This document shows, piece by piece, positions 52,240-63,151 of a DNA stretch of 64,000 nt (within the stretch, counting starts at the first letter, position 1; each line of letters begins with the position of its first letter). Origin of the DNA: Cystobacter fuscus DSM 2262. Its GTDB lineage: Bacteria > Myxococcota > Myxococcia > Myxococcales > Myxococcaceae. The notes beneath the pieces are model-generated. The model was not told the origin of the DNA. It was given only the letters and a program-made list of their open reading frames with translations, and searched no databases. The stretch lies in the NCBI RefSeq assembly GCF_000335475.2, contig NZ_ANAH02000001.1:1-64000 (forward strand), read 5' to 3'. Made by a program: the position numbers and the translations under genes.

Positions 52240-53565
52240 TCAGGAGGCGCGCATGGAGGCGAAGCGCTCGCGCCCGGCGGTCAGCAGGTAGAGCGCCACG
52301 GCGAGCCCCACGGCCCCGAGCGCCGCCACGTAGTGCGCGGGTGCCAGGGGTGACACCTGGATCATCAGCGTCACCACCAACGGCGTCACCCCGCCGAAAA
52401 TCGCGTAGGCCATGTTGTACGAGAACGACAGGCCCGAGAAGCGCACCGGCGCGGGAAAGGCGCGCACCATCACCGAGGGCACCACCCCCACCACGCCCGC
52501 GCCCAGCCCCGCGAGCACGTACAGCGGGGCGAGGTGCTCGGGCCGCGCGCCCACGCCGACATAGAGCAGGTACGTCGTCACGGACAGCAGCAGGCTGCCC
52601 GCGGCCAGCGCCCACCCCGCGCCGAAGCGATCCACCGCCAGGCCGAAGAGCACCGCCCCCAGGGTGAGGCTCAGCGTGGCCAGGCTGTTGGCGCGCAGCG
52701 CGAGCGCCGGCGCGATGCCGTGCAGCTTCTGCATCAACGTCGGCGTCATCAGGATGACCACCACGATGGCGGCGGTGAGCAACCAGGTGATCAACATGGA
52801 CACCCCCACGCCGGTGCCGTGGCCGCGCAGCACCTCCTTGAGCGGCAGCCCCTGCACGAGCGCCTTGCGCTGGCGCATCTGCTCGAACACGGGCGTCTCG
52901 GCCAGCCAGCGGCGCAGGTAGACGGCGAAGAAGCCGAACACGCCGCCCACCAGGAAGGGGATGCGCCAGGCGAAGTCCTTCACCTGCGCGGGGGTGTAGA
53001 GCACGTTGATGGCCGTCGCCATCAGCGAGCCGAGCAGGATGCCGAACGTGAGGCCCGCGGTGAGGATGCCGCAGGCGAGCCCCACGCGCCGCTCCGGCAC
53101 GTGCTCGGAGACGAACACCCACGCGCCGGGCACCTCCCCGCCCACCGCCGCGCCCTGCATCATGCGCATGAGCAACAGCAACAGCGGCGCCGCGTACCCG
53201 GCCGTGGCGTAGGTGGGCAGCGAGCCGATGAGCAGCGTGGGCACCGCCATCATGAACACGCTCAGCGCGAACATGCGCTTGCGCCCGCCGCGATCGCCGA
53301 AGTGCGCCATCACGATGCCGCCCAGGGGCCGCACGAGGTAGCCCGCCGCGAACAGGCCGAACGCCTGCAACTGGCGCAGCCACTCCGGCGTGTCGGCGGG
53401 GAAGAAGAGCTCACCAATCACCGCGGTGAAGAACACGAAGATGATGAAGTCGTAGAACTCCAGCGCACCTCCCAGCGCCGCCAGGCCGAGCGTCCTCACG
53501 TCCTGGGCGGAGAGCGGGCGCTGCGCGAGGGAAGGCTGGTTCTCGAGGCTCGAGTGGGTCTCCAT
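52240..53565 (-). CDS. MHS-type MFS transporter
   Basis: The 441-aa product has twelve predicted membrane segments and the metabolite:H+ symporter pattern: GALEFYDFIIFVFFTAVIG in TM1, GYLVRPLGGIVMAHFGDRGG with the loop 2-3 motif, and LLMRMMQGAAVGGEVPGAWV in TM4. The family includes proline/betaine, citrate and alpha-ketoglutarate importers; the substrate cannot be assigned. The ATG at 53565 was chosen by family start. The Fur box lies downstream of its stop, so it is not known to be iron-regulated. Confidence 0.9.
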   Translation of the reverse strand: METHSSLENQPSLAQRPLSAQDVRTLGLAALGGALEFYDFIIFVFFTAVIGELFFPADTPEWLRQLQAFGLFAAGYLVRPLGGIVMAHFGDRGGRKRMFALSVFMMAVPTLLIGSLPTYATAGYAAPLLLLLMRMMQGAAVGGEVPGAWVFVSEHVPERRVGLACGILTAGLTFGILLGSLMATAINVLYTPAQVKDFAWRIPFLVGGVFGFFAVYLRRWLAETPVFEQMRQRKALVQGLPLKEVLRGHGTGVGVSMLITWLLTAAIVVVILMTPTLMQKLHGIAPALALRANSLATLSLTLGAVLFGLAVDRFGAGWALAAGSLLLSVTTYLLYVGVGARPEHLAPLYVLAGLGAGVVGVVPSVMVRAFPAPVRFSGLSFSYNMAYAIFGGVTPLVVTLMIQVSPLAPAHYVAALGAVGLAVALYLLTAGRERFASMRAS

Positions 53566-53620
53566 GGGGACAACAGAGCGTGATTCCCCGGGGCCGGGCA
53601 AGCACTCGTCGCGGGGGATG

Positions 53621-53983
53621 TCAGCCCACCTCACGCCGCACGGGCTCGTCCGCTGCCGGGACCGGGACCGGGACCGGCGGGGGAGGCGCGGGCGGATCCT
53701 CCCGGAAGGCGCTGGGCAACAAGCTGAAGGGCAGCACCTTGCCCAGGACGATCAACAGCAACATGCCGCCGGGCGCCGCGAAGATCGCGAGCGCGGGGAG
53801 CACCTTGGCCACGTCGATCAACTGCGCCCGCATGCGTCGGCGCTCCTCGGGCGTGAGCGGCTGCCGGCGCGCGGCCCGGGCGAGCAGATGATACAGCTCA
53901 CCCGTCTCGCGCACCTCGCGCCGCAACCGGCCGTAGTAGCGCCCCAGCAGCGAGGAGAACCTGGCCGCCCTTGCCTGCTTCAT
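53621..53983 (-). CDS. Small LETM1-like domain protein
   Basis: The 120-aa product has a helical N-terminal part (ARFSSLLGRYYGRLRREVRE) followed by LTPEERRRMRAQLIDVAKVL, PALAIFAAPGGMLLLIVLGK and VLPFSLLPSAF. This reads like the ribosome-binding/membrane core of LETM1: an amphipathic helix, a hydrophobic segment with two conserved Pro, and the Leu-Leu-Pro-Ser-Ala-Phe end. A Pro-rich tail follows. In mitochondria LETM1 handles K+/H+ exchange and ribosome docking; the bacterial short form is uncharacterised. The ATG at 53983 was preferred over upstream codons. Confidence 0.75.
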   Translation of the reverse strand: MKQARAARFSSLLGRYYGRLRREVRETGELYHLLARAARRQPLTPEERRRMRAQLIDVAKVLPALAIFAAPGGMLLLIVLGKVLPFSLLPSAFREDPPAPPPPVPVPVPAADEPVRREVG

Positions 53984-54157
53984 GTGTGGAACCCACCTCG
54001 GAGACCGCGCCGGCCCGCCCGAGAGGAAATACTCCACCGCCGCCCCGGACGCCACTGGCCCCCGCCACCGGAGCGCACGCCCGCCCGACCGTCATGAGCT
54101 GGACGCCCCGGAACGAGCGCATACGGGCCCAGGCATCTGCGCTAGAGTGCGCGGCCC

Positions 54158-55987
54158 GTGTCACATCGCTTCCAGGTCAACCTCCGGGGGGTTATCGACC
54201 TCCTCTCCCACCATCTCTACAGCACGCCCGGGGTGTTCGTGCGCGAGCTGCTGCAGAACGCCACCGACGCCAACCGCGCCCGCCAGCACCTGGAGCCCAC
54301 CCACCCCGGCGCGGTGCACGTGGAGCTCATCGAGAAGCAGGACGGCGGGCCCCCCACCCTGCTCTTCCGCGACGAGGGCGTGGGGCTGACCGAGGAGGAG
54401 CTGCACCGCTTCCTGGCCACCATCGGCGAGAGCTCCAAGCGCGAGGCGCTCGAGGCCCACCGGGCGGACTTCATCGGTCAGTTCGGTATCGGACTGCTCT
54501 CGTGCTTCATGGTGTGTGACGAGCTGCTGGTGGTGACGCGCTCGGTCAAGGGAGACGGGAGCACCTGGGAGTGGCGGGGCCGGCATGATGGAACCTACTC
54601 CGTGGGTATTTCCGCGCACCCGATGGAGCGCTGCGGCACCCAGGTCTTCCTCCTGCCCCGCCCGGACGCCGCCGAGTACTTCACCCCCGAGCGCGTGCGT
54701 CAGCTCATCCTCCACTACGGCGGCCTGCTGCCCTACCCCATCCACCTCACCGCCGACGGCCACACCGAGCACCTCAACCGCGCCCCGCCCCCCTGGCGCC
54801 GCACGTACCCGAGCGCGGCGGCCCGGCGCCAGGCGCTGCTGGCCCATGGGCGCGAGGTGTTCGGCATGGACTTCGTGGACTGCATCTCGCTGCGCGCGGA
54901 GGCCGGAGGCGTGGAGGGCGTGGCCTACGTGCTGCCCTTCTCGCCCCACTTCAACGCCCGCCAGAAGCACCGCGTGTACCTCAAGGGCATGCTGCTGTCG
55001 GAGAGCGCGGAGAACCTGCTGCCGGACTGGGCCTTCTTCGTCAAATGCGTGGTGGACGCCCAGGGCCTGCGCCCCACCGCCAGCCGCGAGTCCTTCTACG
55101 AGGACGCCACGCTCTCGCGCACCCGCGAGGCGCTCGGCCAGCAGCTGCGCCAGTACCTCGTGGACCTGGCCACCGAGCAGCCCCGCGCCCTCCAGCGGCT
55201 CATCGCCCTGCATGGCCTGTCGGTGAAGTCGCTCGCGCTGGACGACGACGACTTCTACCGGCTCGTCATCCACTGGCTGCCCTTCGAGACGACGCTCGGC
55301 ACGATGACGCTGGAGCACTACCGCCAGGAGTCCTCCACGGTGCGCTACGTCAACACCCTGGAGACCTTCCGGCAGGTGGCGCGCGTGGCGGCCGCCCAGG
55401 GGCTGTGCATCATCAACGCCGCCTACACGCACGACACGGCGCTCCTGGAGAAGCTGCCCCGGGTGCACCCGGACGCCCAGGTGGAGCTGTTCTCCGCGGC
55501 GCGGCTCCCCCAGGGCTTCGAGGAGCTGACGCACGAGGAGAACGAGGCGGTGGCCCGGCTGCGGCGCGTGGCGGAGGAGGCCCTGGAGCCCTTCCGGTGC
55601 GAGGTGAGCCTCAAGAAATTCCTCCCGCCCGAGGTGCCCACGCTCTACGGCGACGCGAGCGACGGCGCCTTCCAGCGCGACCTGGAGCGGGCACGCGAGG
55701 AGACGGACGCGCTGTACGCCTCGGTGCTCGAGGGGGCACTGGGCAAGCGCTCCGACGAGGAGCGGCCCCAGTTGTGCTTCAACCTGCGCAACCCCGTGGT
55801 ACGCCAGCTCGCGCGCGTGCGCGACACCGCCCAGCTCCGGCTGTCGGTGGAGATGCTGTATGTCCAGGCACTCCTGCTCGGGCACCGGCCGCTCAACGCG
55901 CGGGAGATGGCGCTGCTCAACCGGGGCCTGCTCGGCCTCATCGCGGCGCGCCTGGACGACGACGAAGGCACGGGAGGCATGCATTGA
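54158..55987 (+). CDS. HSP90-family protein (HtpG-related, divergent)
   Basis: The 609-aa product from GTG 54158 carries the GHKL ATPase motifs of HSP90: ELLQNATDANRAR with Glu30, Asn34 and Asp38, FRDEGVGLTEEEL, GQFGIGLLSCFMV and TLLF-like strands. The middle domain has VYLKGMLLSESAENLLPDWA and the catalytic-loop Arg in PTASRESFY, as in HtpG. Length (609) is slightly below HtpG (about 625), and the C-terminal dimerisation part is divergent. The stop overlaps the TTG start of the next gene (TTGA), implying a coupled pair. As I recall, a similar HSP90-plus-TPR pair exists in actinobacteria. Confidence 0.9.
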   Translation: MSHRFQVNLRGVIDLLSHHLYSTPGVFVRELLQNATDANRARQHLEPTHPGAVHVELIEKQDGGPPTLLFRDEGVGLTEEELHRFLATIGESSKREALEAHRADFIGQFGIGLLSCFMVCDELLVVTRSVKGDGSTWEWRGRHDGTYSVGISAHPMERCGTQVFLLPRPDAAEYFTPERVRQLILHYGGLLPYPIHLTADGHTEHLNRAPPPWRRTYPSAAARRQALLAHGREVFGMDFVDCISLRAEAGGVEGVAYVLPFSPHFNARQKHRVYLKGMLLSESAENLLPDWAFFVKCVVDAQGLRPTASRESFYEDATLSRTREALGQQLRQYLVDLATEQPRALQRLIALHGLSVKSLALDDDDFYRLVIHWLPFETTLGTMTLEHYRQESSTVRYVNTLETFRQVARVAAAQGLCIINAAYTHDTALLEKLPRVHPDAQVELFSAARLPQGFEELTHEENEAVARLRRVAEEALEPFRCEVSLKKFLPPEVPTLYGDASDGAFQRDLERAREETDALYASVLEGALGKRSDEERPQLCFNLRNPVVRQLARVRDTAQLRLSVEMLYVQALLLGHRPLNAREMALLNRGLLGLIAARLDDDEGTGGMH

Positions 55988-57102
55988 CGGAGCAAGACTG
56001 GCGCGAGCGGTTCAACACCCTGCGCGCACGTGCCGAGCGGTTGGAGCCGGGCGAGTCCAAGGTGATGGCGCTGGAGGAAGCGGCCCGGCTGGCGGACACG
56101 CACGGCGAGGTGGGGCTCGCCTATGAGACGCGCGACGAGCTCATCGAGGCGGCCACCTTCGCGGGCTTCCCGGAGCGCGCCCTGGTCGCCTACGCCTGGT
56201 GCCGCGGCCAGCAGCAGAGAGACCCCCGGCGCTTCGATCCCGAGGGCCTGCTGTGGAAGCAGAAGTGGATGGTGGGCGTGCTGCCCGAGTTCCCCCATAT
56301 CGGCCGCAAGCAGATAGAGGCCGCGCTGGAGGACGTGGAGCAGGGCTACGCGAAGGCGGGGGCGGGCCAGCGCGCGGTGTTCAAGCTGCGCTACCTCGCC
56401 GCCCGGGACATGGGCGAGCGGGCCCTGGCCGAGGAGATGCGCGCCCGGTGGCTGGAGACGCCTCGCGACCACCTCACGGACTGTCTCGCGTGCGAGCTGA
56501 ACGTCGAGCTGCACCACTACCTCGATCAGGGGGACCACGCGCGGCTGATGCAGAAGGCCCGGCCCCTGCTCGAGGGCCGCCATACGTGCGCGAAGGTGCC
56601 GCACCTCACGTTCGGACGGGTGCTCTACCCGCTCTTCAAGCTGGGCCAGTGGGAGCAGGCGCGCGAGCACCATCTGCGCGGCTACGCGATGGTGCGCGGA
56701 GACCGGTACTTCGTCAGCACCGTGGGCGAGCACCTGGAGTTCCTCGCGCTCACGGGGAACGTGGCGCGGGGGCTGAAGCTCTTCGAGCGGCACCTGGGCT
56801 GGGCACTGGAGCACGCGACGCCCCTCAACCGCTTCACCTTCCACGCGGCCGCGCTCGCCCTGATGGAGCGCGCCGGAGTGGAAGCGAGGGAGCGGGTGGA
56901 ACTCGCCCTGCCGCGCACCTTCGCGCTGTACTCCCCCGCGGGCACCTACGAGACCCGGGCCCTGCGTGGCTGGCTCGCCGCGCAGACGGAGGAGCTCGCC
57001 GCGAAGTTCGACGCGCGCAACGGCACGGACCGCTTCCACCAACTGCTCGCGCGCACCCAGCGCCTCGCCTCTGAGGCTCGGCCCCTGCCCATCGACGACT
57101 GA
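55984..57102 (+). CDS. Helical-repeat partner of the HSP90-like protein
   Basis: The frame begins at TTG 55984, overlapping the stop of the HSP90-like gene, and encodes 372 aa. The sequence is helical throughout: ERFNTLRARAERLEPGESKV, VMALEEAARLADTHGEVGLA, LGQWEQAREHHLRGYAMVRG, LFERHLGWALEHATPLNRF. These resemble TPR or TPR-like helix pairs that could bind the HSP90 partner or its clients. No catalytic motif is visible. Overlapping translation implies near-stoichiometric synthesis. It is convergent with the aldo/keto reductase (11-bp gap). Confidence 0.85.
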   Translation: MTEQDWRERFNTLRARAERLEPGESKVMALEEAARLADTHGEVGLAYETRDELIEAATFAGFPERALVAYAWCRGQQQRDPRRFDPEGLLWKQKWMVGVLPEFPHIGRKQIEAALEDVEQGYAKAGAGQRAVFKLRYLAARDMGERALAEEMRARWLETPRDHLTDCLACELNVELHHYLDQGDHARLMQKARPLLEGRHTCAKVPHLTFGRVLYPLFKLGQWEQAREHHLRGYAMVRGDRYFVSTVGEHLEFLALTGNVARGLKLFERHLGWALEHATPLNRFTFHAAALALMERAGVEARERVELALPRTFALYSPAGTYETRALRGWLAAQTEELAAKFDARNGTDRFHQLLARTQRLASEARPLPIDD

Positions 57103-57113
57103 GGCCCCTCAGC

Positions 57114-58112
57114 TCACGGCCGCTTCGGGGGACTCCCGGTGCGCGCGGGATCCCGTTCGGCGACGGGGCCGATGATCTCGTCGATCCGCCGCATCACCTC
57201 CGCGCTCAATTTCACCCCCGCGGCCTTCACGTTCTCCTTGACCTGCTCGGGCCGCGAGGCGCCGATGATGGCCGAGGAGACGTTCGGGTTCTGCAGCACC
57301 CACGCCACGGCGAGCTGCGCCAGCGACAGCCCCACCTCGTCCGCCACCGGCTTGAGCTGCTGTACGCGCTCGAGGATCTCATCGCGGATGAAGCGCTTGA
57401 CGAAATCGGCTCCGCCCTTCTCGTCCGTGGCGCGGCTGCCCGGCGGCGGCGCCTGTCCCGGGCGGTACTTGCCCGTGAGCACCCCTTGGGCAATCGGGGA
57501 ATAGACGATCTGCCCCACCCCCAGCTCCTGGCACGTGGGCACCACCTGGGCCTCGATGATCCGCCACAGCATCGAGTACTGCGGCTGGCTGGACACGAGC
57601 TGGATGCCGAGCTGCCGGGCCAGCGTCACGCCCGCGCGGATCTCCTCCGCCTTCCACTCGGACACGCCGATGTAGAGCGCCTTGCCCTGACGGACGATGT
57701 CGGCGAACGCCTGCATCGTCTCCTCCAGGGGCGTCTCGTAGTCGTAGCGATGCGCCTGGTACAGGTCCACGTAGTCCGTCTTCAGCCGCTTGAGCGAACC
57801 ATGGATGGATTCCATGATGTGCTTGCGCGACAGGCCCCGGTCGTTGGGCCCCTTGCCCGTCGGCCAGTAGACCTTGGTGAGGGTCTCCAGGCCCTCGCGG
57901 CGTTGTCCCGCGAGGGCGCGGCCCAGGACCGCCTCCGCGCGCGTCTCGGCGTAGACGTCGGCGGTATCGAAGGTGGTGATGCCCTCGTCGAGCGCCGCGC
58001 GGACGCAGGCGAGCGCCGCGTCCTCCTCGACCTGGGAACCATGGGTCAGCCAGTTGCCGTAGGAAATCTCGCTGACCATCAGACCGCTGCCGCCAAGATG
58101 TCGGAAGTGCAT
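57114..58112 (-). CDS. Aldo/keto reductase
   Basis: The 332-aa product has the AKR TIM-barrel motifs: GITTFDTADVYAETRAE with catalytic Asp and Tyr, TLTKVYWPTG with the catalytic Lys, and DLYQAHRYDYETPLEETMQA with the catalytic His. The NADPH-binding end is NVSSAIIGASRPEQVKENV. It belongs to the YghZ / voltage-gated K+-channel beta-subunit-like branch; the substrate is unknown. The ATG at 58112 (MHFRHLGGSG) fits the family start. Confidence 0.92.
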   Translation of the reverse strand: MHFRHLGGSGLMVSEISYGNWLTHGSQVEEDAALACVRAALDEGITTFDTADVYAETRAEAVLGRALAGQRREGLETLTKVYWPTGKGPNDRGLSRKHIMESIHGSLKRLKTDYVDLYQAHRYDYETPLEETMQAFADIVRQGKALYIGVSEWKAEEIRAGVTLARQLGIQLVSSQPQYSMLWRIIEAQVVPTCQELGVGQIVYSPIAQGVLTGKYRPGQAPPPGSRATDEKGGADFVKRFIRDEILERVQQLKPVADEVGLSLAQLAVAWVLQNPNVSSAIIGASRPEQVKENVKAAGVKLSAEVMRRIDEIIGPVAERDPARTGSPPKRP

Positions 58113-58175
58113 GGGGGAGACTTAATTCGTCCCCCTCCCCCTGTCCGCTCCAAACCGCCCTGGATGCTGGCCGGG

Positions 58176-60488
<2,313 letters not shown>

Positions 60489-60553
60489 GGCGACTCGCAC
60501 CCTACACCATCCCACACCCGATGGCGAGGCCCCGTCCGGGAGCCCTCCCCCAC

Positions 60554-60582
60554 CCCGCCCATATAAGGAGGGACCGGGCGGG
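60554..60582. repeat. Inverted repeat in the tex / Uma2 intergenic region
   Basis: CCCGCCC (60554-60560) and GGGCGGG (60576-60582) flank ATATAAGGAGGGACC. It is in the divergent promoter region (60489-60662), which otherwise shows no gene. It could be an operator or a chance GC pairing. Confidence 0.3.
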
Positions 60583-60662
60583 CCCGTGGCACACGGATCC
60601 TCACTGGGAGGAATCCGGCCCCCGCGTTGCACGAGCCGCGGGCCATGCTGAATTCTTCCCTC

Positions 60663-61268
60663 ATGCCTCCCCGCGACCCGCCAGGCTCCGACGCCACCGA
60701 ACGCAATGCCCCGTCCGTGGAGGCGGCCTTCCAGGCGTCTCCACCTGAGATGGTGGCGGAGATCCTCGACGGGGAGCTGCACGTCAGCCCTCGCCCCGCC
60801 CGTCCGCATGCCAACGTGGCATCGAACCTCGGTGGCCTCATCACGGTGCCCTTCAAGCTTGGCAGGGGCGGACCGGGCGGGTGGGTCATCCTCGTTGAGC
60901 CGGAGCTGCACCTCGGCCCACGCCCGGACAAGCTCGTCCCGGACCTCGCGGGCTGGAGGCGAGAACGCCTGCCGGATGCGCTCGGCGGGGACGACGCTCC
61001 AGCGCACTACGACCTCGCTCCGGACTGGGTGTGCGAGATCCTCTCCGAGCGCACGCGGCAGAGGGACAAGGGGCCCAAACAGCGCATCTACGCCCGGGAA
61101 GGGGTCCAGCACATGTGGCACGTGGACCCGTTGGCCCGCACGCTCGAGATCTTCCGGCTCCAAGGCAGCCAATGGCTCCTGGTCGACTCCTTCTCCGGAG
61201 AGCAGCGGGTCCGCGCCGAGCCCTTCGAGGCCATCGAACTCGAGATGGCGTTGCTCTGGTCCACGTGA
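60663..61268 (+). CDS. Uma2 family (DUF820) PD-(D/E)XK nuclease-like protein
   Basis: From ATG 60663 the product is 201 aa; ATG 60645 and TTG 60627 are alternatives. Diagnostic segments are EMVAEILDGELHVSPRPARP, GPGGWVILVEPELHLGP, LVPDLAGWRRERLP and APDWVCEILSERTRQRDKG with the nuclease-core Asp, Glu and Lys, then YAREGVQHMWHVDPLARTL. Uma2 proteins are common in cyanobacteria and myxobacteria; a nuclease role is inferred from fold, not proven. It seems monocistronic, and is convergent with the next gene (11 bp). Confidence 0.88.
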   Translation: MPPRDPPGSDATERNAPSVEAAFQASPPEMVAEILDGELHVSPRPARPHANVASNLGGLITVPFKLGRGGPGGWVILVEPELHLGPRPDKLVPDLAGWRRERLPDALGGDDAPAHYDLAPDWVCEILSERTRQRDKGPKQRIYAREGVQHMWHVDPLARTLEIFRLQGSQWLLVDSFSGEQRVRAEPFEAIELEMALLWST

Positions 61269-61279
61269 GGCATGCCTCC

Positions 61280-61927
61280 TCACCCGTCGAGCACGAGCTT
61301 TGAGAACCACGGCTGACGGACCGAGGTGATTGTCCGGAGCACATCCGCCCGCCGCTTCACCCAGGCGTAGCGGAGCCGGTACCCGGAGGGGAGTTCCTTC
61401 CAATAGGTGGCCCGCCAGGGCACCAACACCTCCCCCTGCTTCGACTCCGGAAGGGGCTGCTCGGTGCCGCCGTCGTCCATGCAGCGCTGAAACGCCGCCT
61501 CCGCGGCCTCACGGCTGGAGGCATTGATGATGCCCTCCTGTGGTTCGAAGCCATCGTATGAGACGTAGCGGCTCCAGTCTGGCCGGGCGTAGTGCTCCCA
61601 GGTGATCCCCCCGCGAGCGGTCAACAGAAAGCCAAAGCCCTCGGGGTCACGCGGCTTGCTCCCAGCCAATGCTCGCGCGATGTCCTCGCGGGTGCGCGCC
61701 ACCTGCCCCCCATCCACGGACTGACGAATCTGTATGAGGTCACGCTCACACAGCGAGGCCAACTTCTCGCACAGAGCCTCGGGAGAAAGGCCATGTGAAC
61801 GACGCATGTTCAACGCCACCGCCACATCGGGAAGCAGCAGCATGTAGAGCGGCGTACCGAATTCCGCCACGACTTCCAGGAACCACAGGTCATCCTTGTC
61901 AATGACGGCGGGAGGAGCAGAGGACAT
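61280..61927 (-). CDS. Hypothetical protein of 215 aa
   Basis: From ATG 61927 the product is 215 aa; an ATG at 61942 would add five residues. The first half is helical (LWFLEVVAEFGTPLYMLLLP, LSPEALCEKLASLCERDLIQ), possibly a winged helix; the second half has strands with aromatic residues (GFGFLLTARGGITWEHYARP and WKELPSGYRLRYAWVK). I do not recognise the family. It is in the same direction as the TPR gene, with 45 bp between them. Confidence 0.65.
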   Translation of the reverse strand: MSSAPPAVIDKDDLWFLEVVAEFGTPLYMLLLPDVAVALNMRRSHGLSPEALCEKLASLCERDLIQIRQSVDGGQVARTREDIARALAGSKPRDPEGFGFLLTARGGITWEHYARPDWSRYVSYDGFEPQEGIINASSREAAEAAFQRCMDDGGTEQPLPESKQGEVLVPWRATYWKELPSGYRLRYAWVKRRADVLRTITSVRQPWFSKLVLDG

Positions 61928-61972
61928 GGAACGCGAAAGCATCCCATCTGCTCGCGCGCGGAGCCACCCCGC

Positions 61973-63091
61973 TCAAGCCTCGCCCAGCTTCTGGAGCAGG
62001 GCCCGGGCATGGCCGTGGAAGGGATGTTCGGCGGGCAGAGAGCTCACGAGCCGCCGCGCCAGCTCGGCGCTCTCGGTGGTCCTTCCACCCTTGGAGCATG
62101 CCACCGCCAGGTTGAAGACCGGCTCGGGCCGGGTGGGCGCGCGCCGCCGGGCCTCGCGCAGCACCTCGATGGCGAGCGCCGCGTGCCTCTGGCCCCTCCG
62201 CAGCAGGAACAGCCCCAGATCGTTGCACGCCTCCCACGCCTTGGGATCCATCCCCATCGCCTCTTCATAGGCGCGGATGACCCCGTCCTCATCCGGCCGG
62301 AGCTGGGACTCGCGGGCCTTGGCCTCCAGGAGCTTGAGGGTCAACGAGCGCACGCCCTTGCCTTCCGCCTCCCGCACGAGCGCCAATGCCTCGCGATTGC
62401 GGCTGCGGCCCAGCAGCTCCACCACCTGTTCGATCAGGGCGGCGTTTGGATCCGCGGCCGGGGCGGGCGTGGGCAACGGCTCGCGAAGCACCGCCGCCTC
62501 GGGCACCAGTTCCAGGCCCCGCTTCAAGAGCCGCTCGGCGGAGCGCACCTTGCCCCGCTGCGCCAACAGCTCGGCCAGGAAGCGCCACGCCCGAGCATCC
62601 CGCGCGTCCAACCGCAAGCAGCAGACGAACTGACGCACCGCGGGCCGGACCCGCTCCCCCATCGCCCACGCACGACCCAGCTCGAAGCGGTAGGAGGGTG
62701 CCTGGGGATCGATCGTCACGGCGCGCTCCAGCGCCTCGCGCGCGGCCTCGGCGTTGCCCAGCCGGAGCAACACCACCCCCAGGCCATACCAGACCTCGGG
62801 CCGGTCATCGCCCTGGGCGGCGAGCGGCAGGTAGAGCGTCCTGGCCACCTCCCAGTCCTCGCGATGGAGCGCCAGGGCACCCCGCACGAGCGCCACGTCC
62901 CGCCGCGCGCCATGAGCGTCCGCCTGCTGGAGCAGGGACTCGGCCCGAGCCCCATCGCCCTCCACCAGCGACACCCTGGCCAGCGCGACGAGCGCCTCCC
63001 CATCGTTGGGATTGCGGCTCAACCGCTGAGTCGCCAGCACCGCGGCCTGCTTCACCTGGCCCATCGCCAACATCTCACCGAGGGATGGCAT
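61973..63091 (-). CDS. TPR-repeat protein
   Basis: From ATG 63091 (AGGAG 5 nt upstream) the product is 372 aa of TPR units, such as AVLATQRLSRNPNDGEALVA, WYGLGVVLLRLGNAEAAREA, LERAVTIDPQAPSYRFELGR and FLLRRGQRHAALAIEVLREA. No signal peptide, membrane segment or catalytic domain is present. It may be an adaptor in the cytoplasm; partner and function are unknown. The unidentified gene at 61280-61927 follows in the same direction. Confidence 0.85.
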   Translation of the reverse strand: MPSLGEMLAMGQVKQAAVLATQRLSRNPNDGEALVALARVSLVEGDGARAESLLQQADAHGARRDVALVRGALALHREDWEVARTLYLPLAAQGDDRPEVWYGLGVVLLRLGNAEAAREALERAVTIDPQAPSYRFELGRAWAMGERVRPAVRQFVCCLRLDARDARAWRFLAELLAQRGKVRSAERLLKRGLELVPEAAVLREPLPTPAPAADPNAALIEQVVELLGRSRNREALALVREAEGKGVRSLTLKLLEAKARESQLRPDEDGVIRAYEEAMGMDPKAWEACNDLGLFLLRRGQRHAALAIEVLREARRRAPTRPEPVFNLAVACSKGGRTTESAELARRLVSSLPAEHPFHGHARALLQKLGEA

Positions 63092-63151
63092 CACGACTCC
63101 TGGACTCGAGAACTCACGAACGGGCCGCCAGCGGGGGACGGCCTCGACTCA

